64,000 bases of DNA from Argyresthia goedartella (Eukaryota > Arthropoda > Insecta > Lepidoptera > Argyresthiidae): contig OX463814.1 of NCBI GenBank assembly GCA_949825045.1, positions 36,040,383 through 36,104,382 of the forward strand, given 5' to 3'. Both the position numbers and the translations under genes were made by a program. A model generated the notes under the pieces. The model saw only the letters and a list, made by a program, of their open reading frames with translations, had not been told where the DNA came from and did not search any database. This document shows, in pieces, positions 32,516 to 44,545 of the stretch (position 1 is its first letter; each line of letters starts with the position of its first letter).

Positions 32516-32681
32516 CTAACAAAATACGAAGTAGATGTTTTGACAAAGTTTTTTTAGATAAAATTACAATGTGACGTCTTATACTTGTTCTCGCAAGCGC
32601 AAACTGTTTCTCCTATTGTGCCAGTTTCAACGTGGATGTCGTGCAGAGAAGTAGTGTTTGTGCTCAAGAGTGATATGAAAT

Positions 32682-32742
32682 ATGGCATTAGATACTTTTT
32701 TAACAGAAAATAAACTGCGGCATCTGCTGCAGTCTATGCTTG
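32682..32742 (+). other. Possible first exon with splice donor
   Basis: ATG at 32682 opens 20 codons (MALDTF... to ...LLQSML) and reaches 'ttg|gtaagt', a strong 5' splice-site consensus at 32743. It may be the first exon of the transposon's lost gene; no second exon is recognised. Confidence 0.35.
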
Positions 32743-32829
32743 GTAAGTAACAGTGCCCTAATACAATTATGAGGTTCATGTCGTTGACCCGTTGTCGTTA
32801 TCGTTCATCGTCTTGAATCCAGAAACCCA

Positions 32830-33215
32830 CCAAACAAAATCGCGATAAATCTGCTGCAAGAAGACTCCAACCTCATGCAACAATGGTCGCAACAATGGAA
32901 CTCAACAATGGCCGGCAAATTGGGCTCAGATCTTGTTTCAGGCTCAAAACTAAAGGGGTCCCAGCTGCCGAGGCGCGACTGGTGTAACTTCAACAGACTA
33001 CGCACGGGACTACGCATGGACGCTGTGCCCAATATAAACATCGCTGCGGCTGGATAGACTCCCCTGCTTGTACCTGCGGTATTGAAGTACAAGACATCCA
33101 ACATATTATCTCTGAATGCCCAGAAACGCGATATACCGGGGGACCTCCCGAGGACCTGATCAAGCTCACTGACGAAGCCACCGAGTGGCTTAAATCCCTT
33201 AATATTAACTTGTAA
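32830..33215 (+). pseudogene. LINE ORF2 C-terminal zinc-knuckle fragment
   Basis: The plus strand reads RRDWCNFNRLRTGLRMDAVP, then after a frame change near 33050 ACTCG...QHIISECPETRY and a stop after SLNINL (33213-33215). The C-x-C...H...C pattern is the usual C-terminal motif of Jockey/R1-type LINE proteins. The RT core is absent. Confidence 0.75.
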
Positions 33216-33405
33216 TTTGGTATGAACTGTTTACTATTGCCATAGGAATAAATAAGTATAGTAGAGATTATTACATTCTTTTGATATAAATATTTTCTTA
33301 TTTTCTTTTAGGATTCTCAAATACCTCTATCCTCTTATCGTATCTTGTGCTACCCAAGCAATGTACTATATTGTAGATTTCAATCCCTTCACTTTGTAAA
33401 TGGTA

Positions 33406-33593
33406 CACTGAAAAAAATCTATATTCCTCGAAGCTTCTGCCTATATATTGTTACGGGTATACGTACCTTGACCGGAGTGCTCTGTGTATGCACCATACAG
33501 ATTTATGGTGTACATTAAACATAGTTCAGGGTACGCATACTCCTGGAATAATAGTCAGAAGCTTCGGGGAGTATATAATATTTTTTCATGGTG
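33406..33593. mobile_element. MITE with about 40-bp TIRs and TA duplication
   Basis: Starts CACTGAAAAAAATCTATATT and ends with the partial reverse complement. Both arms share an inner block 'gaagcttctg'. TA at 33404-33405 and 33594-33595. The flanks make the palindromic target AATGG-TA-CCATT. 188 bp, no coding. Confidence 0.85.
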
Positions 33594-34033
33594 TACCATT
33601 AACAAAATGCAGGGATAAGATCAGCCATGTTACTTTGCTAGAGCAGCAAAATATATACGAGAAAAGTAACTTTGTCGAAGAAGCAACGGTGAATTGATAA
33701 AAGCACAAAGGAAGATAGCTAATTCAACAAAACAAAGTTACATTCACGGACAGTAAACCTTTGTCTTTTTAGCAAAACCCCTTGTCATCGGGCCAATATA
33801 CCTTTGATATGATAGCTAAAGGCTTTTGTCATGGGAACAAAAGGACAAGAAATCATATAGTGACACGAACAATTTTAGCATTGTAATTTCAACAATGTTT
33901 TATTGCTATTACATCAAAATTGGTAAATTTACTTAGTAACAATAAAAACGTTGCCCTCATAACTATGCACCTTTGACGGCTGTCCAGCATCAAAGTTTTT
34001 TTGTTGCAATGGCAATATTTTTTTGAGAGTGTA

Positions 34034-34206
34034 GACAACGAAACAATACTTATGTAGATAAATATTATACTTAGATAGATAAGCAACCATGACTAGGGTA
34101 CAAACATCCGTTCTAATCAAACAAATATTTGACCCCGCCGGGACTCGAACCCGGAACCCTTGGCTTCGTAGGCAAGGTCACTGCCGACTCGGCAATTCGG
34201 GTCGAC
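34034..34206 (-). repeat. SINE family C, 5' part (tRNA-like head)
   Basis: The minus strand has 'attgccgagtcggcagt' (box A region) and 'gggttccgggttcgagtccc' (box B with a perfect 5-bp T-stem), then the body 'caaatatttgtttg...ggatgtttgtaccctagtca'. The same order is at 59800-60060. The uninterrupted element continues at 32050-32111. Confidence 0.87.
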
Positions 34207-34330
34207 AAATTTTATTTATTATTTATTTGTTTCAAAATTTCAATAATCTACCTATTACGGTGTAGGAAGCAGGAATAATAACGCATTGAAAAAGTATGGG
34301 AATCGAACTGTGAGTGACCTTATAATTATT

Positions 34331-34456
34331 CCTGCTTGAGCCACAGTTCATGAGATTCAGCCCGCTGACGGGCGGACGGACGGACAGACGGACAGACGGA
34401 CAGCGGAGGCTTGGAAATGGGGTCCCGTTTAGTACTCTTCAAGTACGGAACCCTAA
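34331..34456 (+). repeat. 'ggaaccctaaa' family copy
   Basis: (GACG)n-like tract at 34372-34402, 'ggggtcccgttt' and terminal 'acggaaccctaa'. Confidence 0.8.
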
Positions 34457-34894
34457 TGAAATAAAGTGACTGCTGTATTACACATCAAACCAAACAAACC
34501 AAGCAAAGCGCCTTCGTACTTTGTAAGAGTTCAGCTTGAAATAAAAAGCCTTTTACAAGCTATCGTAGAACTATTTAAACATTTATACGTATATAGCAGC
34601 TGTGTGTTGCATGTTTTGAAAGCTTTTATTGCAGCAGTACAATTTTACTGGACGATTTAGATAATCTGACTCTGTCTTTTAATGCACCGTTGTACCAGTT
34701 TTATTTTTATTATACTCTATATTGGTTGGCCTAGATATTTACAAAGATAATTTTGTATGGCATTTATAAACAGTGCAACATTTGGTTTTATTCTTCTCAG
34801 TCGGGGGAGATTTAGGATTAAAGAAATTTAGGAAACAAAGGAACAACAGAGACTTCTTCACTAGATGGTGTTGGTATCGGACTTTATATAGAGT
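34457..34894. other. No gene seen
   Basis: No recognised feature before the LINE fragment. Confidence 0.35.
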
Positions 34895-35440
34895 TATGAC
34901 GCAAATCCTCATATCCTCATACCCCTCATATCTTCGAGAACGTTTCGAGTTTATTTCCTCCAGGCATAGCAACCGGAGATCCCACACGATGTCTCTTCTT
35001 TCTACTCCTCGGCATAACACTGCCGCTTACAAACACTCGTTTAGGTTAACGGCGATCCGAATGTGGAACGCACTTCCCTGCGCTATTAGAGATAGTCCCT
35101 CAATTTTCACTTTCAAGACAAGATTGAAAGAGCATTTCCTTTCTCTTTCGTGATAGGTACTTTTATATATGTATATATAAGTAGTAATGTTTGATATATA
35201 TTTTATTTTTTGCTTTTGTATTTTATTTAGTGTATATCATTTATTACATTATTAAGTTTTAGTTGTAAACAATTAGATGTGTACAGTTTTATTGCGCACT
35301 AGGACTCTCCTGTTGCACAATTTTTCCTGTCCTGACTAGGTTTGCTGGTAGAAATCTCTCTATAGAGATAAGCTCGCCTTTGCTCATAAAATGTTTTGTT
35401 ACCTTACTATTAAGATTTATGTGCAATAAAGAATATGAAA
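34895..35440 (+). pseudogene. YADD-type LINE, 3' end
   Basis: 34895-35153 encodes the RT C-terminus (SSYPSYLRERF, MSLLSTPRHNTAAY, MWNALPCAIRDSPSIF, stop 35151-35153), nearly the same as 10076-10330 read on the minus strand. The 3' untranslated region follows, with 'gagataagctcgcctttgct' and 'gcaataaagaatatg' at the end. 5'-truncated. Confidence 0.9.
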
Positions 35441-37172
35441 TAGAAAAAAAAATAGTTCCGATAACCTGAGGCGCGACGCGTATTATGCCCAGCAATTTGT
35501 CAATATAGGCTGAGTATGACTATTTTGATCTTTAGATAGGTGCCTCAAAAGTTATGGGTAAACAGAACAGTGACCGGAAACTATGATAATACCAAAAACG
35601 CATTGCGATGCTGCGCCACAAGCAGCTGGTTAAACAATTAATGGTAGTATGAGATCATACTGAATACACACATACACCTATTTCACTGCTTTTACAAACG
35701 CAAAATGTCGTGACCACCCCCTTCGCCCACATCGCTGAAACCGCTTGGCTAACCAAATCGAACGCAGTTACCCTTACAAGGAGCCGCCATACCAGGACAT
35801 TAATTCATTAGCATAGCGCCAACATATTTGAGCGAACTTCAACGACTATTCACAGGAAAGCCCAGGCCTCGGTCGCAACCAGGAATGTTCACCCAACCAA
35901 AATAAATAGTTAGCATCGTGCATAAAAGACTACAGAAAAACTAACTTAACTTATTACATTAATGTTGATTCACAGACTACCGACTAAGGTACAACCCAGC
36001 CAAGCCAAAGCAAACGCGTCGATAACAAGTATATGTTTTCAGGTTTTTGGCGAAACTTGGAAAGGATGTAAATCAAGCGTAAGGTTTTGATATTTTATCT
36101 GAATATTTCCACACGTTAGGAGGAAAGACATGATATGTGTATATACGCACATGTTATGTGACTTCTCTATGTGATTGTAAGACCTTGTATTGGTATAGCA
36201 AGACTCAGCGAATCATCGTTTTTTGATAGGGGTAAGATGGAAATAAATCTGTTTGTATTAGCTACTTGGTCCTTCGGGTAAGTTGGCAAGTATATGAATA
36301 CCCTGCACCCTTCCTCGAGAAAATCTCACTTTATGGGGCAAGTCAAGGCCATAAAATTAATTTCACTTGCTAAGCCTCCCCGGAACACCAGATAAGTGGA
36401 TTTCGCAGTTAATAATATTTCGGTTTGGTATTTATGTGATTACGATGCTGTAACCGCAATTTTAAACGCTAGCTTTGAGAGTAATGGGGTTAACATCTGA
36501 TCTAGTGACCAATTTTAAGTCTTATTGGAGTTGACGTGTTGGGTTTAATAATAACGTCGTAGTCTAATGGGTTTAGTCATAGCCTATAACGAAGTCAGAC
36601 TACTAAATAGTCAAAGGATTTGGTGATAGGTAATAGATGATGAGACCAAAGAGGTGCAGGTTTATGGTTTTAGTTTAGATTCGTAGATTGGTAACGAACC
36701 CTGCTGTCGTGAATCTTATGCCTTACAGATGCTTACGACTTTTTACCGAAAGAGGGGTAAGCAGAGACTAACGACCTCCACTTGCAACGATCCTGGCATA
36801 CATAATTAACTATGTATTTTAAGGCAAAACTATTACTAGGCAACAGGGGCATAGCGACGTCTTCCACTTTTCCACTATTACTGTTACCTGAATACGAGGG
36901 GTGGCCGCGTTCGAACCTTCTTTCATTTACAGAAAATTCCCTTTTGAAGAGACAAATAAAACCTCAAATAAAACGCAGCACTCACCGCCCGGGTCGGATA
37001 ATGCGGCACGCGTCATTTCAGGCAACTTTTCAAGAACAGTCTCAAAGCTACCTTGACAAATGATGGAGTTAACGACAGAGTATTAAATCCTATGCTTTCC
37101 AGGTTCTACCGCCGTAGACGCTTTATATCTAGACAGCTAACACGTTTGAAAGGCACATACATGTACTGAGTT
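35441..37172. other. No gene seen
   Basis: 1.7 kb without a recognisable element. A plus frame at 36812-37063 has no family resemblance. Confidence 0.35.
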
Positions 37173-37745
37173 GAAGTCAAAGTCAAAGTCAAAGTACTTT
37201 ATTACTGTAGATATTTACATATACTTAGCAAACGTCATTTTTTGCCTCTTCTCTACATTGTACCACTGTGGGAGAAGAAGGGCGTAGAAACTCCCACAGA
37301 TTGATTTTTTGATATCTTTTAAAAATAGGTCGTAACTAATACAAATATGAAAAAAATAATTGTTATGATTAATAAGCAGGAATAAATAATTACAAAATTA
37401 TCAACAGCAAGGTCTGTATTGAGCCAGATTAACCCCATACAGTCCTGTCATTTAAGTAATCTTGAACATTGTAATATTCCTTTTTCGACAAAGTCGCTTT
37501 AACATGCTTTTAAAATTGCTCAAATGGCAATTTCAAAATCTCCAGAGGTAACTTATTAAAGTAGAGAATGCACTGACCCTTGAAAGAATTGCTAACCTTC
37601 GCGAGTCTAAATCGGGGCGCACATAGTCTGTGATTATTTCTTAGGTTAACATTACAGCTATCGCTAAGTTTGGAAAATGTTGTAAGGTTCTTGCGTACAT
37701 ACAAAATACCAAAGTGGAGATCATTATCTGCGTGGGAGATGTGTG
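37173..37745 (-). pseudogene. CR1-Zenon-like LINE 3' end with (AAGTCA)n tail
   Basis: Tail repeats at 37173-37190 (plus strand), then the 3' untranslated block 'gtactttattactgtagat', then minus-strand coding: DLHFGILYVRKNLTTF down to FNKLPLEILKLPFEQF. Same organisation at 54018-54406. 5'-truncated. Confidence 0.85.
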
Positions 37746-37991
37746 GAGAAATTAATAATAGTTACAGTACGTAGATTCGCTTGTGTGCTGATGTCGTTTA
37801 TCAGTAATTAGAAAAATAAAAACTCATATAAAAAAAAATACTGATATTATTTATTACATCTAAATCCTAATATTTAAATCACTTTTTATTTTTTTATTTA
37901 TTCTGACACCAATGTCAAAATTATGCCAATGTAATTAATGCACTTGGTATTTATTGTGCAGTTGATGTTTTTTTTCGAAAGTTTATTTTTA
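37746..37991. other. AT-rich spacer
   Basis: No recognised feature. Confidence 0.4.
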
Positions 37992-38794
37992 GGACTAATT
38001 CGCACGAGAGACTTTTTGACGTGCTTTTAAATAGCGTTCAAATAGAACAAATGCATTCCCAAGTAGCTGTTCACAAGTCAGCGCTTTTGAAACGCGACGC
38101 TTTTTATCGCGCTGTTCTATTTTCAGCGCTGGGAGTAAGGCGTTGAATGGAATATACCTTCCATTACATATGAAACTTCGCAATTTTATTCACACGAGCG
38201 CTGAAAAAGCGCCGGCGTTGTGTTTAGTGCCCCGCGCGCTCCCTCAGTGGTCGGGTGTGTTTCTTTTAATGATTTTCGTAAGTTTTATAAGATACCATTG
38301 CAAATAACGGCATCATTATTATCGACATAAACGGCCGCATCTTTTGATTACACTGACCTGGAATTTTGTTTTTCTTACAGCTGCAAGGGACCATAAACTT
38401 GAGTAATCAATACTATATTTCAACGCGATATCTTCAAGCGTTCCTGAGAAAAAGGCTCTTAACAGATAGACGGATGGACAGACGGACAACTAAGTGATTC
38501 TATAAGGGATCTTTTATTTTCTTTTAAGGTATGGAACCTTAAAAGTAACTGGGATATTTAGCTTCAAGCCCTTTTAAGTATATCTGTTCATTCAGAGGAT
38601 GTACCAGATTGCCAATTGTTTCTTTTTCGTCTACAACACAAATCGCTAGTAATTTAGCAGTGACAATTTCCAGATCTTACTGAAGCGAGAGACATTACAA
38701 GAGTAACTTAATAGCGTTAACTTAAGAACGTTATAAAAGCGCCAACGCCGGATTTTAACGCATCGTTTTTTTGACTATCGTGCGAATTAGGCCC
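37992..38794. mobile_element. Non-autonomous TIR element, copy 2
   Basis: The left end 'ctaattcgcacgagagac' and the reverse complement of the right end 'cctaattcgcacgatag' match. It shares 'agcgctggg' and 'gcgttgaatggaata' with copy 1 at 24500. A 'ggaaccctaaa'-type fragment (38416-38546) lies inside. Confidence 0.75.
38416..38546 (+). repeat. 'ggaaccctaaa' family fragment
   Basis: 'cgttcctgagaaaaagg', a GACG-type tract and terminal 'atggaaccttaaaa'. Parallels 1966-2098. Confidence 0.65.
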
Positions 38795-39360
38795 TTTGGT
38801 CCACAAGGGACGGCTTAATGAATTAATGATTACCCATGGCAGTTTGGCAGTCAGCCCAATATAGGTACATGGTAAGAACAGGTAATCTAAATTTATTTCA
38901 AATCGCAACAAAATCTTGGTCTCCAAAATTTTCTAAACACAGATAATTAAACTGTTTACACTACACGCGCGCAATTCCTAAACAAATTTGTTTATTCAAA
39001 GCCTTTCAAAGGCTTACCGTCCAATACATTATAAATTCATTCCGTTCAACCCTACCCCGTTTGAGGGATAATATCGTAATATGCCAAGGGACAATAATGA
39101 CATATTTGCCGAGACCTTGTTCTGGGTAAGGCAATTGATTTTGGGGTTTCCTTCTATTGATTTATCTTTAGCGATGGCGGTTCTAACTTGTCTCTGTATA
39201 TACCATAATGTTTTCATTTGTATGAAAAAATCGTAACATGCGATTTCCCATACTGCACCCAAGTTTAGCGAGTTGTTCACTAGTCCTAAGTAGATATAAA
39301 CTTGTATTTGATTTAGCTAAACTTATTTATAAATTAATAAATAATTAAAAATAAACAAAG
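38795..39360. other. No gene seen
   Basis: No recognised feature. Confidence 0.35.
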
Positions 39361-39635
39361 GAGCTCCGTGGTCTAATGGGTTTCACGCTTGCTTCTCACA
39401 CAGGAGATGCAGGTTCGATTCCTGACCATGTACCAATGAGATAATTAATTTATCTTAAGTACATTATACGGACTTTCTAATGGTGATGGAAAACATCGTG
39501 AGGAAACTTGCATAGCTCCATAGCTGCGGCGATGGGCTAGCCCCCTGTCACGCAAAATGGAGTATTGAATTACTGGCTCAAAGTGGGCACAATTTTGCCT
39601 CCGTCACCTCGTATGGGAAAAGGCGTGACGCTAAA
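39361..39635 (+). repeat. SINE family B, copy 3
   Basis: Head 'gagctccgtggtctaatggg', box B 'gcaggttcgattcctgacc' (close to the tRNA consensus) and full body to 'aaaaggcgtgacgct'. Confidence 0.88.
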
Positions 39636-39712
39636 CTTAATGAAAAAATTTGTGCAATTCAACAGTATTTTAATATTAAAAGATTTGTCACTGGCTATAA
39701 ATAGATGGATGA

Positions 39713-39910
39713 CTACCTCTGTGTAGTTTCGGTTCAAGGATCTGGCTTCCAAACGAGAGGTCCAGTCTTCGACTACTGGTTGGGGCAGATGAAAAAGAAA
39801 TCCTCAGTCTTGGATGTTTATAATGTGTGTGACGTCGCTGTTTCTGGTTCTCACGACACAGGGTATCCTAGTGTGGGGCCAAGTATTTGCCTTTATAAAA
39901 AAGTTTATGC
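39713..39910 (+). repeat. SINE family A, copy 3
   Basis: 'ctacctctgtgtagtttcgg' head and the body with 'gtgacgtcgctgtttctgg' and 'ctcacgacacagggtatcct'. Confidence 0.8.
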
Positions 39911-41128
39911 TTATGTTTATAAATACACTAGTACCTGCGCCACTATTTGTGGGAAATGGTTACTTATGTCTTTTTTAAACCTTAATAAATTTTAAAAACT
40001 AAGTAAAAATTCTCCAACAACCTAAGGAATCTAATGAATTCCTTTTGTTCGTCTTTTTCGTCTTTATTTTAATCTTTAGCCTCACCTATTTTCAGCGGTC
40101 AGAGGATTTTAAGGGTTTTGTTGAAGCCCCCTTGACTAAGCTTGTAAGACAGGTATTTAGGTTAACTTTTACCTTCACAAAGCGGAATAGGTCGAAGTTA
40201 TAAAATTAAATCCGATTACGAGAACGAGCTATAAAAGTACTGGATAATTGTGATATAGAACGAAAAATATACTTCGAAAAACATGTTCAGAAACTAGAAA
40301 ATGACGACCGAAGATTCCTTAGTTACATTTGATTGTGATAAGTAAAATATTAGTTTAATAAAAAAGGTGAATTTTGTCGTCTACCTTTTTGGTGCCTATC
40401 GACAGTAAAAAATGGGCCTTAAACTTGACAGAGACTGTAGCGACAATAATTTTGTAGTGTGTAACTTATTGGTGATGTCGTAACTGGCATTGTCCCTGAT
40501 TTACATAAGTACCTATTGAAAGAATCAACTGACTTATTTTATATCCCAGGAACTTCCTCACCTCAAACCATATCGATTTGAAAACACAGCGACGTTTTGC
40601 CGCCGAATATTGTATTTTTTATTTTGCTCATACACATTTCGCTTGACCTCGTGTCATGAATAAAATATTAGGGCCCAAACGTCATCAGGCCGGGTCTCCG
40701 AAGGATATTGGAAACGACAAAAAGTGAATGCAGATATGAAGTAACGGTGGGCTTTCTTTGAGGTTCAGATATTTGAATTTGTGTAGATAAAAACAAGGGG
40801 TGCCCTATGGGCAGTGTTGTTAACTCGTATATAATTTATCTCAACCAAAAATAACGGAATTATATACTGATTTGTCATGAGCAATGATTGTCTCGATCAA
40901 GATAGATATTTCATTAAATCAGAATGATGAAAGTTACACTTACGTATATTATTCAGTTATGAGACGGCGTTGACAAAGTCGTAGGCTATAGGTAAATAGC
41001 TAAAATATTTCCAGGAATTGCGAATCAGAGAGAGACAGTATATGTGATTCAGAACTAAAGACTTCATACTACGGTTTTTCTCTTAAAATCTTTTGAAACT
41101 TCTGTTTAGAAATAGCCACATACTTTGT
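39911..41128. other. No gene seen
   Basis: 1.2 kb without a recognisable element. Confidence 0.35.
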
Positions 41129-41297
41129 TTCTGGCCCAAACTAGTATAGCCTGAGTCGTGGGATCCAGAAAAAGCGACGTCACAATCATGTAAACATTCA
41201 AGACCAGACAATTTTTTTCTTCTTCCCCAGCCGGAATTCAAACCCAGGACCTCTCGCTTGGGAAGCACATGCCTCGACCCCCACACCACAGAGGTCG
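41129..41297 (-). repeat. SINE family A, copy 4
   Basis: The plus strand shows 'agaaaaagcgacgtcacaat' and 'cccagccggaattcaaaccc', complements of the SINE A body and box B. Confidence 0.8.
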
Positions 41298-41734
41298 TCG
41301 TAACATTGAGTTTGTTGAATTCGTTAACATCCGTTTTTTCATTTGCTGCCGAAAAAAATGTGGCTTTGATACCATTGTAAACTATATAATTGGACACAGT
41401 AGTATATTTTTAACCGTAAATAAAAGACTCGTATCATTAAAACCATATCTATTCCAAAGATGATGATGTTTTATAGCTTATCCAAGAAAATATTTATAAA
41501 ACAACGACGTAGTACATTTACTTTTTTCTTGACACTTGAATGGTATCAATTGGTTTTCATGTATTGACAACACTTTGTTGTGACGCCGGTCCACACTGGT
41601 CAAATGTGGCGAACGGAAGCGACTGACTGTCAAAAAAGTTTTTTTCCTAATTCTTAATATATTTATTTCGTCCGATAAGCGTTTTGTTATATTATACAGG
41701 TATTTCAGTAAGCACTGAGGCACAATCTAAATCT

Positions 41735-41830
41735 AGGTTCCTCAGGTTATTGGTGTGGTTACTTTTATACTCCATGTACAGAACCAGTTGCATTTGTGAG
41801 TTTGTGTGTGGTATTTGATAGAAAATGCAG
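41735..41830 (+). repeat. Dispersed block shared with 45655-45750
   Basis: 'ggttattggtgtggttactt', 'actccatgtacagaaccag' and 'gtgtggtattt' recur in order at 45655-45750. Identity unknown. Confidence 0.55.
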
Positions 41831-42984
41831 TCGGGTTATTTATTTTTATAATAATTCTACTTGTTTGAGAAATAAATAGTGCTCATAGTCACGTTATGGT
41901 TTCTTTCATTATTCCTTAAAAATAATGACCGTGATCTGGATTATTTGATTCATTTAGCAAGGATGAAACGAAACGCGATTGAAAAAATGTTGATTAATGG
42001 TTTTGTGATGAAAAGCGGTTATTAACGATTTTCACACACGTTATGACACCTGAAAAAGAAAAATATTTCACTGCTCTTAGCCACAAGAATACGCTTACGC
42101 AGCGGCTATCTTCATCTTTAGTCTTGATTTATGTGTACGCCATTCTCATAAAACCAAATCTTGGTTTCATTGACTGTGCTTTACCCATATATACATATAT
42201 ATATATATTTATCATAACTGCTTTGCATCCCATGTCCACTAGCTAACGCAATTAGGCAAGGACTGCAAGGATAAATACACTAGCTAATTTACCACACACT
42301 AAAGTCAGTCACCCTTCCGGTTAGTTTACCCTTTATCGGGCATAAGCTTGCGGAATTGCTTAATTGGTTTTAGTCTTTATTAACAAGCGTAAAGATTTAA
42401 AATTTGGGAGGCATATAGGGGGCAGAGCCTTATAAATGGTTAGACATCGTTTCAGTAGTACTTTCTTAGTGTTTAGATGTTTACATTGACCACTTTGACA
42501 ATGCTCTTGAAAAGAGCCTGTATTTCGTTTATACAAAAGCATTTGATAGAACATCTCCACGTCCCTCCCACAGCCTAGGGGCCGAGTGAGTTCAACCAAA
42601 CTTTTTTCATTATTCCCTGTTAACACACCACTCCCTACGTATCTTTGACAAGATTCCGCGTTTATTATTTATAAACTTGCTTTTTGCCTAGAGCTGGGAA
42701 AAAATCAACGAAGGTTGTACAAATTTGGCTATTTGGAACTCATATTTTGGCTCAGTGAGTTTTGTTGTTACTAGTTTTAAGATTGTTTTGACTTGGAGAG
42801 TCTCAGGTTTATTATCAATTGCTATTTGAGACTGTTAGTTATATTGGTATTGCCTAAGGGCTTTATTGTTTCATGAAATTTCGTATCTCTCATTGAAAAC
42901 AGGTTATTAGCTGAGATTCCCCCTCGATAACAAGTTATCAAGTTTGATTTTCTGGATGGAACAAACGGATCAGAATACTATAAT
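41831..42984. other. No gene seen
   Basis: Includes a TA-rich microsatellite near 42190. A minus frame at 42360-42626 has no recognisable domain. Confidence 0.35.
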
Positions 42985-43056
42985 AGGTCAACAGATTGTT
43001 ATGATGTTAACCGTAATATAAATATTATCGTTTACATCATAACAATCTGTTTACCT
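42985..43056. repeat. Long hairpin, 36-bp arms without a loop
   Basis: 42985-43020 and 43021-43056 are inverted repeats with about five mismatches. The core 18 bp (from 'aacagattgttatgatgt') is exact. It lies 400 bases upstream of the mariner transposase. Confidence 0.8.
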
Positions 43057-43262
43057 TGATTTTAATTCTTGTATAAGTGGAGAAACCTGGTCAAATTATG
43101 AAAATGACCATTGACGGAGGATAAATTAATTCTCGTTATCTTGACTATCTTAAAACGATTTCCGCAGCAACGTTAGAAAAATAGTCAAACAGCTTTATTA
43201 AATCTCTTTTACAAGGAATCCGACGTTGACGATTCGTCAAAAAAGACGATACTTCATGACGT

Positions 43263-44540
43263 TTGTACCTTCAGATATATCAGGTTTTTTTTCATAATTC
43301 GTCAAAATATACAAAGTCAGGTCATAAGTTCTGTCACACAATAAAAACTTTTGAATTTAGAACGCTGGCCACAAAAAAGTTTATTGAATTCGAATTTCGA
43401 ATTTTTCATGAAAATAAAAATGTGTACTTCTTAGAATTTTCCTCATTTTTAAATATGGACTGGACACTTAAAGAAGACCGTGTCGCAGTTATTGCGTTGC
43501 ATCGTTGCGGTTACGCGCCAATTCAGATTTTCGACTTACTGAAAAATTAGAATATAACCAAAAGATTCGTTTATCGTACCATAAAACGATACAATGAAGA
43601 CTCTAGTGTAGATGACAGGTCAAGAAGTGTTCGCCTTCGCTCTGTTAGGACTCCAGCAGTGATAAAAGCTGTGAAGGCGCGAATTCAAAAAAATCCCATA
43701 CGTAAGCAGAAACTGTTGGCCCTTCAGATGGGGTTAAGCAGGACCACGGTGAAAAGGGTGTTAAATGAAGACTTAGGGCTTAGGGCATATCGAAGAAAAA
43801 CAGGACATCGTTTGGACGCTCGTTTAATGGACCTGAGACTGAAGAGATGCCACGCTATGTTGAAGCGGTACGCGAGAAAAAAGCATCGGGAAATTCTTTT
43901 TTCGGATGAAAAAATTTTCACCGTGGAAGAGAGCTACAACAAACAAAATGATAAGGTGTACGCACACAGCAGTGAAGAAGCAAGCAACCGTATTCCGCGT
44001 GTCCAACGAGGTCATTTTCCATCCTCGCTCAAGGTTTGGTTGGGAGTCTCTTATTGGGGCTTAACTGAGGTAAATTTTTGTGAAAAAGGCGTAAAAACGA
44101 ATGCACTTGTGTATCAAAATACAGTCCTCAAGAACCTTGTAGAACCTGTTTCTCATACCATGTTTAATAACAGGCACTGGGTATTCCAACAAGATTCTGC
44201 GCCAGCTCATAGAGCGAAAAGCACACAAGACTGGCTGGCGGCGCGTGAAATCGACTTCATCCGGCACGAAGACTGGCCCTCCTCCAGTCCAGATTTGAGT
44301 CCGTTAGATTACAAGATATGGCAACACTTGAAGGAAAAGGCCAGCTCAAAGCCTCAACCTGATTTGGAGTCACTCAAGGCATCCTTGATTAAGGCAGCCG
44401 CCGATATTGACATGGACCTCGTTCGTGCTGCGATAGACGACTGGCCGCGCAGAATAAAGGCCTGTATTCAAAATCGCGGGGGTCATTTTGAATAAACTTT
44501 ATTACCATAAGAATCTATTTTTTATTAAGTTCATTTTGCT
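43263..44540 (+). mobile_element. maT-type mariner element, ends unclear
   Basis: Contains the transposase at 43455-44495. I could not identify matching terminal inverted repeats on both sides, so the true ends, and whether the right end survived, are open. Confidence 0.6.
43455..44495 (+). pseudogene. maT (DD37D) mariner transposase with one stop
   Basis: A cut-and-paste transposase frame of 346 codons, in register from ATG 43455 to TAA 44493-44495 except for one TAG at 43548-43550 (codon 32). Helix-turn-helix region first (ALHRCGYAPIQIFDLL), a second around KLLALQMGLSRTTVKRVL. The catalytic triad is complete: LFSDEKIF (Asp), FQQDSAPAHRA (Asp), SPDLSPLDYKIW (Asp), with 37 residues between the last two, the spacing of the maT/DD37D clade known from Lepidoptera. 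Nearly normal length. A start downstream of the stop (43659) would give a protein lacking the first DNA-binding part. Only one lesion, so recently inactivated. Confidence 0.92.
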
Positions 44541-44545
44541 ATATA

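Larger units (their letters stand above)
32114..34031. mobile_element. TA-flanked TIR transposon inside a SINE
   Basis: Ends CACTCAGAGAAAAAT and (reverse complement of the right end) CACTCTCAAAAAAAT, with TA at 32112-32113 and 34032-34033. The uninterrupted SINE C copies read 'gggtactagacaacg' (44650 region) at this point, confirming the insertion and the TA duplication. Contents: 84-bp tandem repeats, a possible first exon, a LINE fragment and a nested MITE with similar ends. No transposase motif seen, so non-autonomous or with its gene lost. Confidence 0.8.

Noticed and set aside
34130..34206. tRNA gene on the minus strand
   Set aside because: Good T-arm, but the acceptor and anticodon stems are imperfect and the sequence continues into a SINE body also present at 59800-60060.
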